Assembly: GCA_964017195.1 (NCBI GenBank)
Contig: OZ024896.1
Span: 33,593,807-33,657,806 of the forward strand
Direction: 5' to 3'
Length of the DNA stretch: 64,000 bases
Source of the DNA: Siderastrea radians
Taxonomy: Eukaryota; Cnidaria; Anthozoa; Scleractinia; Rhizangiidae
The position numbers were made by a program, and so were the translations under genes. This document shows, in pieces, positions 36,701 through 49,155 of the stretch. The notes beneath the pieces were generated by a model, which saw only the letters and a list, made by a program, of their open reading frames with translations, was not told the origin of the DNA and searched no databases. Each line of letters starts with the position of its first letter. Positions within the stretch are counted from its first letter, which is position 1.

Positions 36701-38100
36701 CTGAGTAAAACTTGATGCTTGCTAGAGATTAACACCCTTCTTTGATATAATTATTGATTGACAATTTGAAAAACCTTGCAAAGAAAGCACAGATCAAAAT
36801 CTGAGGCTTTAAAAGGGATTCAAACCCGCCTTTGCTTCTTAACTGACAACTTTCTGCAAAAGTTTGTACTAACATATAATCGTTCTTGAAAAGCTGTGCA
36901 TCTCTTTGTCTTACAAGAAAGTTTGGATGTCATGGCGGCCACTGTCCGACAGCTTTAGCCACACCTTGGAGAAACAGAAGCAGTCACCTGTCAGAGGTAA
37001 GTTCAAAATAATGCTCCCGTGGGATTCAAACCCATTCTCTTGGCCAAGATGATGAATTTTACCAAGTCAGCAGCTACAAATAAAGAGAGCTCAAGGGTTG
37101 CTTAAGACAGCAAAGTTTTCACCGATCTGATTCAAATGCAACTGATATTGATTGAAAATCAGTAAAAGTCGGCCAAGAAGGTACACAGTAAAATCTGAGG
37201 CTTAATGGGGATCTAAACCCGTTTTTGCTAGATCACAGCACAGAGTATAATCTGAGACTTAGAGGCGATTTTAACATACTTTTGCTGTATTGAATGACAT
37301 GCTATATCGAATGACCATGTGGCAAAGAAGCTGCAGAGTATAAAAATCTGAGGCTTGCAGGGATTCAAACCTATCTTTGCTATTAAGATTGACAATGTGA
37401 AAAGGGTAACACTAACATATTATTGCTTTTGAGAAGCATAATTTGTGTCTAGGTTAAGGTTTATGATGTCAAGGCCACTGTGCTGCAGCCGGGTGGTTAA
37501 CAGATGCTGTCACCTTGATCAAAGGTTAGTTCCTATAGAATGAAAGTAAGCCATGGGATTCAAACCCAAAATGGGCAATTGTACCAGCTGTCTGTAGGTG
37601 CAAATAAGGAGAGTTTAAGTGTTTATTTAGGCAAAGAAATCCTAAGGCTTAAGTACAAGTTAAATGCAACTGACATATTGATAGGTGAGCTCGATAGTAA
37701 AAAAGTGGGCAAAGAAAGCACAGAGCATAACATACGATGCTAAAAGGAGATTCAAACCCTTCTTTGCTATCTTGATTGATAACCTGTAAAAGTTGGCGAA
37801 GAATTATCACAGAGTAAAATCTGAGGTTTAAAAGGAAGTTGAACCCATCTTTGGTTTATTCTAAACCTTATAATTCACATGAAATATCTTCCTTTCATTG
37901 TCATGTTTTCTTGTTCTTGAGAAAACTGTATTTAACAGCAAAATTCCAGATCTTATCATGGGCTCGCTGGCACACTACATAGCTACTCCTGCAGACCAGC
38001 AAATTAGAAGAGAGACTGGCTGGTTGACTGTCTACCAAGTTCCAAAGAGATCAAAGCTGAGATGCCATTAAGCCCATCAGAAACAGGCATCTGGAATTTT
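33745..38100 (+). ncRNA. Putative repeated-exon non-coding RNA gene (tandem exon-intron modules)
   Basis: Modules of about 490-640 bp recur. Each has a (T)ACTAAC-like branch site, a TTCTTGAGAAGCAT-type element, an acceptor (mostly ACAG|GAA), a ~77-80-nt exon and a donor (GTTAGTTCC or GTAAGT). Exons: 34,430-34,506; 35,073-35,151; 35,710-35,786; 36,300-36,379; 36,918-36,996; 37,453-37,524; a last block opens at 37,939. Four share GGATGTCA...GCCACACCTTGGAG. Lengths of 79, 77, 80 and 79 nt break frame, so a protein across exons is unlikely, though the middle of each stays open. An upstream pair of exon-like blocks lies at ~33,745-33,880 and 33,932-34,001. Transcription is inferred; no RNA family is recognised. 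Confidence 0.45.
34121..37770. repeat. ~22 copies of an ATTCAAA-loop hairpin within ~85-95-bp subrepeats
   Basis: The introns of the 34-38 kb modules are built of subrepeats: GATTCAAACCC, TCTTTGCTA, TTGACAATCTGC, AAAAGTTGGCAAAGAAAGCA, CAGAGCAAAATCTGAGGCTT. The best-paired hairpins are ATGGG-ATTCAAA-CCCAT (34,121; 35,190; 36,415), ATGCG-ATTCAAA-CGCAT (35,370) and TGTG-ATTCAAA-CACA (36,515). Read on the minus strand, GGGTTTGAATCCC resembles a tRNA T-arm or Pol III B box. Confidence 0.75.
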
Positions 38101-38254
38101 AACCATCAAGACTGGAAACAGCATTGTCTGGAGGAAATGTAGACTTTCACAGCACCGGTGCAATTTTGATAGCCTTCAAATGATAGCTGTAGATAGACAG
38201 AGACAGAAATAGACAAACAGAAAGGCAGAGAGATAGAAGTGGGTAGACTGCGCA

Positions 38255-38685
38255 GGAGGGGAGGGATGGGGGAGGGGGGAGGTAAGGAATGGATGGAGAA
38301 AGGGATAAATGGAGGGAGGGAGGGTGAGGGGAAGGTAAAGGAGGGATGATGGGAAGGTGGGGAAGAAGGGGAAGGCAGGAGGATGGAAAGAGGAATATAA
38401 GGGGGAGGGGAGAGAGACTGAGGGAGGGAGGGTGGGTGAGGGGAAGGTAAAGGAGCGATGATGGGAAGGTGGGGAAGAAGGGGAAGGCAGGAGGATGGAA
38501 AGAGGAATATAAGGGGGAAGGGAGTGGGTGACTGAGGGAGGGAGGGGAGGGTAAGGGGGAGGAAAGAGAAGGATGATGGAGGGTATGGAAGAAAAGGATG
38601 TAGGGAGGATGGGAAAGAGGAATATAATGGGCAAGGGAGAAAGGAAGGAAGAAGGGCTGGGGGGAGGGAGGGTGCAGGATAAAAA
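38255..38685. repeat. G/A-rich minisatellite, ~110-bp period
   Basis: Three or more copies of a purine unit with landmarks GGGAAGGTGGGGAAGAAGGG and GGATGGAAAGAGGAATATAA. The minus strand is stop-poor and gives Pro/Ser/Leu-rich open frames of up to 258 codons that I take as by-products. Confidence 0.9.
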
Positions 38686-39774
38686 GGAAGCAAATTAGCA
38701 TGGGGGCATGAAGTGATAGGTGGATGGACTGGAACAACACTTGCAGATGGACTGATGGTTGGCTTTGAGATGGATATGTGGATGGTAACTTCACTTCGAA
38801 TGGTTTGCAATCATTCCAACAAAAAGTGTATAATACTAATATGTATGTATACTTTTGGTGTCTGTCTTTAAGAAACAAGAGGTTTCGTGAGGATTTAACC
38901 TTGCTCCTGCACTGCAGGGTCATCAGGATATTATTTTACAATGTATGTCACAGAACACAGGAATATACAAACATCATAGTAGAAGGAGCTGCTGACCTGA
39001 AGAATAAAACTGGCACCTGTTCCAGTATGCTCACATCACAGAAGATCTGCATAACAGTGTTGGATCACAGACCAGGGGATCTACCTAAAAGGATGCAAAC
39101 ACTGCTGATTTTCCACTGGCTGTATAATCACTGTCTAATACATTAATTCAGCCCTTGAATGAGAGAGGAGTCTTCTACAAGATAGAGGTGAGATATTTAT
39201 TCAGAGCACACTCAGGCCATTTGTCTCACCAGTAATTGTCATGAACAGATGCCATGCAAAACTTGCTCCTCGTAGTAAGTGGGGGAAAATATAGTAAAAG
39301 ATAAGAAAGTGTAAGATAATTAACAAGGCAGTAGCCAGAAGAAATTGACTGAGGCAATGTCCATGGTTAAATTCTCTTCCTAGGTATTTACAGTGTTAAA
39401 CGAAAACAATGACTGAGAAAGTGAAAAAAATGACTGAGGCAAGTGCCTCGGTTTGCCTCGCACTGGCTACGGCCCCGAAGTAGCAAAAGAAAAGTGTATG
39501 ATGGTAGAAAAACTGACTCCATTGGAGAGAAAATTAGTAAACATGTTTAAGAACAAACAAAAAATAATAATTTGGACGACAAAAACTCTATACCCTTGGG
39601 TAGGGCAGAAAAAGTTACTCCACACTTAATATAATAATTAACAATTAATTAATAATTATTATTATTAACTTCCAATATGGCTCAAAGGCTTTCTGGTCAA
39701 ACATATCTACCTTATAATAATGTTACTAATTTTTGCAGAAACTTAATTTTGTAAACATTGTACATTGTAGAGGC

Positions 39775-39882
39775 ATTTTATCCTTGGTGATCATTTTCTT
39801 TATTCTCACCACTTAATAAATGTTTGAACGAGCAGTGATGATGTAAAGAGAAATTTCATTTTTGTCACCGTTAGGACTTAAA
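39775..39882. repeat. Fragment of the GCCCTAATAT-ended MITE family
   Basis: Matches the 3' half of the elements at 28,591 and 57,547 (TTTATTCTCA, TGTTTGAACGAGCAGTG, AATGTAAAGAG-type block, GTTAGGACTTAA). Confidence 0.65.
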
Positions 39883-40379
39883 TAATTTTAATTAAGAAAG
39901 TCATCTCACCATTAATTATTTTTTTAAAAAGTGGTGAGATGTTAAAGACATCTCACTGTGTTTAGAAACCAAAGATGGGTTTGAATTCCTTTTAAACCTC
40001 CTATTTTGCTCTGTTCCAATTCTTCATGATTTTTTACAGGTTATCAATGTTTTTAAACATGGTGAGATGACTTTTTAAACAGGCCAGTTATAACATCACT
40101 CGTGTACTGTCTAATACCTTTGACAGCTAGTTCCACTGATGATATATACATTCAGGGGCTGGCCACTTCAGTGTTCATGCTGGTATCCAACAGCCAATTA
40201 TACATCAGCCAACAGGATCCACCTAAAGAGGAGATGAGACTTGAAACCATTATCCCCATTAATTGCAGGTGAGAAAGCATTTGTATTTTGCAGTAATGAT
40301 ATCCATGTATAGAAATGTCAAATGGGCGAATCAAATTAACCTTGTTTCACTTGCACAGCTAAATTTGAGTCCCATAATG

Positions 40380-40870
40380 TGGCAATAAATTTTGAGCCTG
40401 TGACCATTTGAATGAAACCAACAGAACAGTACTTTCTTGTGGTGCTGTTCATAATTTTGTAATGCCGTACAAGGTGGTTCTAACTTTTGAGTCTGTGAAT
40501 GAAATCCTAAAGTGTGATCATTCAAATAAAAGCTACTGAGCAGTACTATTTCCTGCAGTGCTGTTTATTATGCTGTGCAAGGTGGTTCTAACTTTTGAGT
40601 CTGTGGATAAATCCTAAAGTATGATATCACGTCCATTCAGACTCTGCTGAGTTTTTGACCTGTCCTCAGTTGCTTTCCTGTGGTGCTATTTATACTGCTG
40701 CACAAAGTGGTTCGAACTTTTGAGTCTACAGATAAACTCCTCAACTTGCCTGTGGTTCTAAATTATCTGTACAAAGTGATTCCAGTGTTTGAGTCTGTGG
40801 ATGAAATCAATCCTTGAAGAGTGATTATTCAAAGCTGGGAAAGCTTTCAACCAGTACTCTCCTGTGGGGC
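40380..40870. repeat. Second array of the ~110-bp minisatellite
   Basis: About four copies with the same landmarks as intron 9 of TNPO1 (AAATCCTAAAGTGTGA, AAGGTGGTTCTAACTTTTGA, GTCTGTGGATGAAATC). A lone copy follows at 43,420-43,510. Confidence 0.85.
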
Positions 40871-41868
40871 CATTTGTGTTTACAGTGTAAATTTGGAATC
40901 TTTGTTGAATTTTACTTGTGGGCATTCTTAAAAAGCAGTTTCCTGACCAATTAAGAAACAGCATGAGTTTAAGTAGACAGCATTTGAACATTTTGCTTTA
41001 AGATATGCTGCTTGATACATGCAGCCAGCTAACTGTATAACAGGTGATCATAATTGCTGTTCAGAAGGCTAATAAGTTCTGCTACTAGACTTCAACATTA
41101 TTGAAGGCATTTGCATGAGCTGCGCGCAAAGACATCCTACAATTACGTCAAAAATTATACATCTTAAAAAGTAAGATGAGGGGCTGTAATTGGATGTATT
41201 GTATCTCCACTTAATATTAATATTGATATTGTGTTTTGCATTTATTCAGTCTGAATTTCAAGGCACCTTATACTCCTTCAACAGTACAGCAAAAATACAA
41301 GTGATGGAGGAACCACGGGATTACAAATACAGGAGAAAAGAAAACATTGAGTGACAAAATTTGACTGTACTTCAAGAATTGCTTTGGACAAAACTGGTTA
41401 TTGCTTACCAAGAGATCAAGCCAGGACAATTGAGTCCATTAGGTGACTGAAATCAATTCAAAGGTGAACTGATAATCACAAACTGTATGTTTAGGTAGAA
41501 GTTAAGAAATACCTCTAATCTTACAGTATTTGCTGTATTAATGATTGCTGTATTAATTATTTAGGGTTCAGAGCCATGGTGCAACATTGTGCCTGCAAAT
41601 TTAAAATGAATTTTGCATTGTGTCCTGCCCTTTTTTTTGGCATGACAATTTGGATGTAGAATGATTGGTGTAATAAAATTTGAGGGGTGGAATTTTACCA
41701 TAATTTTGTTACTTAATATTAATGTAATTATATTTCAATGTTGCACCATGTGTCCTAGGGCTTAAAGCTCAGTTTTGTGACTTCCAGATAGCTTCCACCA
41801 ATGCTTCTTTCAGGGGTTTTCCATATAACTTTTAGGTGGAAATCTTCAGCAGATTAGAGGATTAGAGT

Positions 41869-41965
41869 GATTTTACTTAACCCGTGAAATACCGGTAGAC
41901 ACTAAGCTTAATTACACACTAATTCTATTCTTAGATACTCAGTGTTTCACGGGTTAAGTAAAATC
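41869..41965. mobile_element. 97-bp inverted-repeat element
   Basis: Arms GATTTTACTTAACCCGTGAA and TTCACGGGTTAAGTAAAATC are perfect over 20 bp. A related half-site, GATTTTACTTAACCTGCGAA, is at 45,568. Confidence 0.7.
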
Positions 41966-41999
41966 GAACTGATAAATCGATTTTAGGCCTTGTTAGCAA

Positions 42000-44660
42000 A
42001 CTACAATTTAACCTTTGGGTGGTGGTTGTACATTTTGAAACTACACGTATACACAGTGACAAAACGTTAAATTAGATAGAATATTGCTTTTTGTATATGC
42101 GAGAACCTCTGTCACGCAGTCAGCAGTTGAATGGCCCCAGATACAAGTCTGATACACTTCCATATACTGTCCATGGCACTCCATTAAACCTTTGCACTGA
42201 TTAGAAAGTCAAACATTCAATCAAAACTGAACCTTTAAATTTTTTACATTTAAGACATCTCTCATTGATTGCATAATAAGCCTGAATACATAAATCAAAG
42301 AAGTTTAAAATATTTGATCTGCTGCAATTGCTTAATAATCGAGATTCATCCACTCTAAAAATTATTTGCCTGTTGCTCAAGGAAAGTGTTCTGACATCAT
42401 CAACTGTTTTATGAACATGAGTTCATGTTACTCTAACTACTGCATTTTACATGTATTTAATTTCATTCATGAGGTCATATTCAAAACATTATTTATTTAT
42501 ATTTCCTGCATTCATAATCCACATAATTTTTAGTCTCGTTAAAACAAACCTTGATTTGAGAAGGTAATCAGCAAATAATTATGCACCCCATGGCTGATTT
42601 AATTGAAGGAATTAAATGCAGAAAGATCCTGTATTCAACCACATGTACTGTTCATAAAGACATATATCTCTACCCTAGAGGGATCTTTCTGCACAATCAT
42701 GCAACTCTTCCATTAACTGTCACTTGAAATGTATTTCATAACTTAACACACAAAAAAGGATAAAAACCACTCGGAAAAATGCTGTAGATATGTCATCATG
42801 TTAATTTTATATTACCCTCCTGTTCCAACCCACCTTCCCCACCCCTCCCTGGACATTTCCTTGGGCTCAGATTCTCAAGTATGTTTTAGAGTGGATGCAA
42901 GAAAATTAGGTCATCTTTTTTGGTCAAAGGTTTTGAACGTTGATTATGCATTTTTTGACTACAAAATTAATTAAATACGGCATACAACAATTTAAAAACA
43001 GGCCTTTTAAAAAAATCTAATCACATTATCTGTAATACACTTGGTTTGGTTACTGTGGTTTTAAGACATCCATGGCATCATCATTTGATTAAATAGAAGT
43101 CAGCCTGACAGAGGTTTTTACTGAATTTAAACGCAATAATTTTACAGGTTTTAGTTTCTTTGTGAAAATTTAAATGCAATTAAAGGCTGATTGAAGCGCA
43201 AACTGCATTTCCTTAAATAATAGCCTCCTGCCAAGGTAACTAATTCCCTAAAGTAAAAATGCCTCCCTGATCAGAGAAAGAAATCTTGTACAAGGGTGAC
43301 AGGTACATGGACAATTACCAGAAAGTAGATCGACTCTCTCAATCCTTTAACAATTGAACCTGGACTGGAATGGATTTACCCCAGCCTTTACTCCCAGAGT
43401 CAGTTACGGAGACATTTAAGGTGGTTCTAACTTTCGAGTCTGTGAGTGAAATCCTAAAGTGTGACCATTCAAATGAAACCTCATCAGCAGTCCTTTTGCA
43501 TGGTACTGTTTGTTTTCAATTGTAGGATTTGAAAAAGTGAAAGTTAGGATTTTCCTTGAAATTTTACTTTGGCCGCCACTAGGAGTGAAAGGGTTAAAAA
43601 TGATCTCCTGGGCTATTATTTAAGGAATGCATGGTCAGCTCCTAGATGTATTTTAAACCTTCAACATTTATTTATCAGTTTTACATGTTTTTGTACATAA
43701 AAGTGTTAAAATGCTGGGAGAATGATTAAACAGATGGAGGACTTGGGTTATGAAAAAGGCATGTTGTTTTGTAACAGAACGTGAATTATAATGTACAGTG
43801 ATCAAAACTGGATTTATGAACAGACTGTTAAAAATTGAAATGGTAATTAATTTCTGCCTGACCAAAAGAAATCACATGACTGTACTAAATTTAGCACAAC
43901 AATACTTGCTATGTGCATTCTACAATACAATTATTTCTAGAACTTTTCACTGTTGGACCTCGTATCACAGCAAATTTCTCTACACTCTGCGTGATCGCGT
44001 GATGTCTTTCTTTCAGTCCATATTTAAACAATTTAATACTTGAAAAAGAATGAAGAATTTTGACATAAAAATTATAATGCCGAGCATTCAAATCTTGTAT
44101 TATATTCATTTTTATCGCTTCTTAATATAACTTTGGAACAGCAACGTTCTATTGTATTGACCATTAAGCTTTTAACAGGTGGTAACTTTAAAAGAGTATT
44201 AAGTTCCATAGTGTTCCACAATAAATTCTTGAAACTAAGCTGTTTATTTCAGTCTTGAAAGCTGTTTATTGCTAAATAAATTTCATTGTATCTGGAAAGG
44301 AAGTTTAACTAATAATAAATTTGAACGAGTGACAAAAAAAGGAATTTCAGAAAGATTGTTTGCTTGGAACATCTGAATTCTTCATTACTGGCAACGCTTT
44401 TACTATCAAATGAGCTGATTCTAATGCTAAGCATTAAAATTTAATAACCTACTAATGCGTGAGGAGGACCAGAAGTTCCAGGAGAATTGAAATTCTTTCT
44501 TTACTAAATAAATGGCAGACTTTTACATTGAAAGACAATGAAGCTTAAGGCTGTTCAACAATTGAACAGTTAAAAATGGACAGCTTTTGAGGCTTGGCTC
44601 AAGAAAATTTCTTTGACACAAAAACTGAGTACAGGTAACTTACGGCTACAACTTTTGCAC
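42000..44660. other. AT-rich intergenic stretch
   Basis: No gene, RNA gene or clear mobile element seen beyond the single minisatellite unit near 43,420. Confidence 0.5.
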
Positions 44661-44683
44661 AATATTTCTACATCAAGGTTAGG

Positions 44684-44933
44684 CCCTGCGGTCTGTTTCT
44701 CGAAACTCCCAATAACTTTCCAGGCCCAGTAAGTGTTTCATCGAGCTCATTTATTTATCAGCTAATGGTAATTATTGGCGCAAACTTGTGATATAATGCT
44801 TCATGAAGATTTATAAAAATTAAAATTTAGCTTTCAAAGTCAATAAAAATTGTATAGCTACATGAGAATATTGTGCACCTAAAATACTTTTCGGGCCCGG
44901 AAAGTTATCAGGTGTTTCGAGAAACAGGCCCCC
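44684..44933. mobile_element. 250-bp MITE, CTGTTTCTCGAAAC ends, 7-bp flanking repeat
   Basis: The left end carries CTGTTTCTCGAAACTCC...AACTTTCCAGGCCC and the right end its inverted copy with GGGCCCGG. GGTTAGG flanks both sides (44,677-44,683 and 44,934-44,940). Confidence 0.75.
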
Positions 44934-46041
44934 GGTTAGGACACATCCAGCAAAATGTACGTTAATGAAAACGTGTGATCTTGGCAGAACTAGTGCAAAC
45001 CTGTTGGTCTTACAGGTATATGGGAATGAGACCAATGTGATTGTAACTCGTGTTCTTTTGGGTTAAATGTCATTGTTGTAATTTACCTTTTCAACTGATT
45101 GTTTATTAGTGTAAATAAAATGTGCTAGGATCTTGGCAGAACTGGGGTGAGTTGCAAAAAAACAATACCTGGCATAAATTCTAACATCAACACTTGCTCC
45201 AGTCAAAGCCACTATTTTAACATCTGATGTTAGCAGTTACGCCAGTGACATTGGGTTTTATGCAACAGAACCCTGGTCCATGTGTTGGTCTTTGTGTTTC
45301 TTGGGATTCAGTACTAACTTTGTCTTGTCTGACTTATGACACATTGACGACAAATCTTGGATAGAGTACGAGTGACTGCAAGTTGTGGGTTTGATTTCCA
45401 AAATCATTAGACAATTAACGTCACAACCTACACTTCTGGGGGAAAGACTTGCTCTTAAGCTTATTATTACATGGGAGTATGACTTATTCTGGTAGGGCTT
45501 GTAGGGGTCCAACCAGGTCAAGATTTTGTTGGTCTCAGAGCTGCATGCCTTAAGCGTGTTTTAATGATTTTACTTAACCTGCGAAATAGATCTCTAAACA
45601 AGGCACTGTTACATGCTAAATATACCATTTACCAGGCATTTTATAAGGACTATGCTGAAGATCTTTGGCGTGAGTTCGGTCTTTGGCATACAATGTCTTA
45701 TAAGACTTAGTTTTTCTTTGGCACTGGATTGACATGGAATGCACCTACAATCTTCAGCAAAACTGTTGAGACACTTCAGAACAAATGAGAACTTAACTTA
45801 GAAAACCACTCACCACATCAAATCTTTCCCCTATCCCCCTTATCAAATTAATATTCCTTTGCTACCAAAAAAACCCTGATGAATCCTCAGTCCTTCCAAA
45901 CAACATTGAGTGGGGAGATAGAAAGCATTTCTGCAATCTTGTCAGTATTTTTCACATACAGGGAAGTTGAGACATACATGTACTAATTGCATTTGTCTTA
46001 GCTAGTTTTGCCCAAGATTGTAGGTCCATTTAACAGGTTAA

Positions 46042-47238
46042 GCATCCTCGGAGACCCAGGGGCAGCTAGTCGGGACGACGGGATTTTCATGGGCGAAAGT
46101 TTACAACAAGAGCGGGAGAGCCCCTGGGCATTTACTCTTACCGAACGAGTTCCAGAAGCGTTTGAAATCCCGCCTTCTGATTGGCCAGAAAAATATTTTT
46201 CTGGCCAATCAGCGAAGAGGAACAGCCGGGCGACTCTCATGTCTTCTTACACGAGGTTGTTTTCCTCATCAATCGCCGTAGTAGCGTGGCCCGTTCAACG
46301 GGAACATTTTTTAGGAGAGCTTCAGAAAAAAAATAATAATAAATATACGAAGTCGAGGAAATCGCAAACTATAACGTGGCCGCAAGAAAACGAACACTCA
46401 CAGGGAATTTTTCACGGCGGACTTATCGAAGGTAACGCCATGTCACGTGCTAGAGAGAACTAGTTCTCTCTAGCACGTGACATGACCTCGCATCGACCGT
46501 TAAGCAGAAAATCGCCCATATCGGCCTTCAGAAGCTCGGAAAAGCAATAAAAACACAGCAAACACACAGCAGGTAATGTTTTCGAAACTGTATTTCCATT
46601 TTAATGCATTTTCAGCGGAAAACCGCCGACTATTTTCGATCGAATTTCAGCTCCATACAAACACTCATATTACGCTTCGGTTAACTGGTTCCCACGCTCG
46701 ATCGACATAGTTGCGTGGCCTGTGCATCGGAGATTCCCGTGGAAAGTTTCAGATGTAGTTCAACGAAAAAGGAGAAATAATTAGTAACATCGTTTACTCG
46801 AGTAGCTATTAGCCTCATGCAACACTTGAGAAAGGGGAGTCGTTAGCTCTAAAAATTTACCATACGTTCGATAAGTCCTTCGTGAAAAATCCCACCACGT
46901 TATAGTTTGCGATTTCTTCGACTTCGTTTATTTATTTAGTATTAATTTTTTTTTCTGAAGCTCTCCTCAAAAATGTTCCCGTTGAACGGGCCACGCTACT
47001 ACGGCGATTGATGAGGAAAACAACCTCGTGTAAGAAGACATGAGAGTCGCCTGGCTGTTCCTCTTCGCTGATTGGCCAGAAAAAAAATTTTCTGGCCAAT
47101 CAGAAGGCGGGATTTCAAACGCTTCTGGAACTCGTTCGATAAGAGTAAGTGCCCAGGGGCTCTCCCGCTCTTGTTGTAAACTTTCGCCCATGAAAATCCC
47201 GTCGTCCCGACTAGCTGCCCCTGGGTCTCCGAGGATGC
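46042..47238. mobile_element. 1.2-kb foldback element with 7-bp flanking repeat
   Basis: Arms of about 375 bp (46,042-46,420 and 46,862-47,238) are about 95% identical inverted copies starting GCATCCTCGGAGACCCAGGG. AGGTTAA flanks both ends (46,035-46,041 and 47,239-47,245). Each arm holds a palindrome of CTGATTGGCCAG type (46,177-46,212 in the left arm). The core holds a perfect 46-bp palindrome at 46,439-46,484. The open frames read from the two arms encode matching peptides (ILGDPGAASRDDGIFMGE), which is how such elements pollute protein predictions. Confidence 0.88.
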
Positions 47239-47399
47239 AGGTTAAGTAAAACCACCCTCTTTTCTTCAAGTTTGCAAAATCATGGAATAATTAAGCAATT
47301 GTATACAATGCCTAGGGGGGTACTTCTACAAAGGGCTAATGGGATTCTTCTTCTTGATGGATTTGTAGAACAAAATGGTTGCAAAGAGAACAGCTGAAG

Positions 47400-47830
47400 A
47401 TCTACCTTATTTTCTCAAAAGAGCCCTGCCCTTGAATAAGCAACGCCCCCGAATAAGTGCCACATTTAGCAGTCAAAATGTTAGCAAGCACCGCCCCTGA
47501 ACAGGCGCTGCATCCTTCCAGCAACAATGCAGTACAGTTTTGACATGGCTAATACTGAAATGTGGATATGGCTTATATTGTTAATACTGCTGTTATTGTT
47601 ATTTGCTTGGACATGGAAAGGGATATAGACCTTTAACACGTTTAAAACTAACTTTTTATTGCGTCCTTCCTATGCTATTGTTATGAACAAAACAAAAATT
47701 AAGAATGATTACATCTGACTGTGTCATTCGAAAATAGGAAGTTTCAAATAAGCACTGCCCCTGAATAAGCGGCACCCTCAAATAAGCGCCCCACCCACAA
47801 GTCAAAAAATTTAATAAGCACCGCGGCATA
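47400..47830. repeat. AATAAGC(G/A)CCGCCCC-type dispersed repeat
   Basis: The motif CCCCTGAATAAGCGGCAC and variants recur at 47,418-47,510 and 47,745-47,825. No coding frame. Confidence 0.6.
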
Positions 47831-48429
47831 ATTCTTTCTAGTAAATACGATACTCACACTGGCCAACTGCCTTTCTCCCATTTTGACTGCCACAGAAAGC
47901 TTTACACGGAAACTCGTATTAAAAACTGAGATCAATATTTCGGTAGCCCCGCAGCTCTTAACACAATATTTATCATTGTCGTCTTGTAAGCAGCTGCATA
48001 ATTGGACTACATTTAAACCAATGGAAATTGCGGACAAAAATATACACACGGCAGTGTCCCAGTGTGCCACTTTCCTGTTATGCTAACTGCTAAATACTGG
48101 GGGGAGTACTCAGTATGCAGGAGGCAAAGGGGCAGTCCTCATGAGGAGATTGTCAAAAAGTTCAATTTCAGATTTCACCTTGCATGGAGGCAACTGCATG
48201 GCCTAACTTTCAGTTATGTAATATAATATCAATGTAACATGTACTCACAATAGCACCTGCGACTCCATATCATTGATACAAAAGTAAACAGCAGCAATCA
48301 ATGAAATCGACTAAGCCGCCATCTTGAATGGATATCAAGACGAGCGAAGACTGGGGAGAAGGTACCTGATCCAGTCCCCAGTCCCTGAACCCCGATAGGT
48401 CCCTCGGCTTTATTCATTCTCGTACCCAG

Positions 48430-48490
48430 AGCCGATTCATTCATTCATTCACTCACCCACTCACTCACTCACTCACTCACTCACTCATTA
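48430..48490. repeat. (TCAC/TCAT)n microsatellite
   Basis: A tandem CTCACTCACTCA tract. Confidence 0.9.
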
Positions 48491-48759
48491 CCCCACTCCC
48501 CCCTTCCCATCTAGCACCTGTCGCACAGGGAGAGAAGGTCCGCTTTTGTTAGTGTTGGCTCCGATTCTACACAAATCTTTTTGGCTTTTAAGCTTATTTA
48601 AATTTTGCAACTGGTAGACAATAATCAGTTACCAGCTAGCAAGCGTAGAAGGTGTCCAGAAGACTTGCTGTATAAAATCAAAATGCTTGCTGCCATTAAA
48701 TTTTTGTTTGTACATTTTTGCTGTCATTCGTACCTTTTTGCTCCGACGCATTCGCGCCA

Positions 48760-49155
48760 GTTTTTTTCCTCTTAGCCGTCCTTTTTTTGCTCTCAGTTGT
48801 ACTCTTTTCCTCTCAGTAGTACTTTTTTTTTTCTCTTAGTCCTAGTGGTTGTTTTGCTAGCAGTCGTAATCCTTTCCTCTCCGTCGTCCTTTTTTCCTGA
48901 CAGTCTTAATCTTCCCTTTTCAGTAGTACTTTTCTCCTCTCAGTCCGACTTTTTTTTCCAGTCCTACTCGTTTCCTCTTAGTCGTACGTTTCTTCTCTCT
49001 GTCGTATTTTTTTTCTCTCCGTCGTTCTCTTTTCCTCTCGGTCGTCCTTTTTTGTTCTCGATCATACTTCTTTTCTCTCAGTCGTTCTTTTTTCCTTTCA
49101 CTCGTACTCAAGGCGACACTCGTACTTTTTACCTCTCACCCGTTCCTTTTTCCTT
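48760..49155. repeat. Pyrimidine-rich ~30-bp minisatellite
   Basis: About a dozen units of the form TCGTNCTTTTTTCCTCTCNG. The minus-strand frame at 48,920-49,111 therefore repeats ten residues (KKYDREKKRT-like) and is not considered a gene. Confidence 0.85.

Noticed and set aside
35082..36996. Conserved short peptide (MSWPLSD-like ... HTLE-QKPS) encoded by four repeated exons
   Set aside because: The shared frame is open within exons, but exon lengths of 79, 77, 80 and 79 nt break frame on splicing, and similarity follows from sequence duplication. Kept as a note, not a gene.
37046..37135. Possible box C/D snoRNA (ATGATGA ... CTGA) in a module intron
   Set aside because: No terminal stem pairs the two boxes, and the C-like box is not kept in the sister modules (ATGGTGA, ATGTTGA).
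38106..38923. Overlapping open frames of up to 258 codons rich in Pro, Ser and Leu
   Set aside because: They arise from a G/A-rich ~110-bp minisatellite whose minus strand lacks stops; similar frames are open in more than one phase and there is no domain.
46008..46463. 151-codon open frame, partly repeated on the other strand at 46,967-47,269
   Set aside because: Both come from the arms of one foldback transposable element; not a gene.
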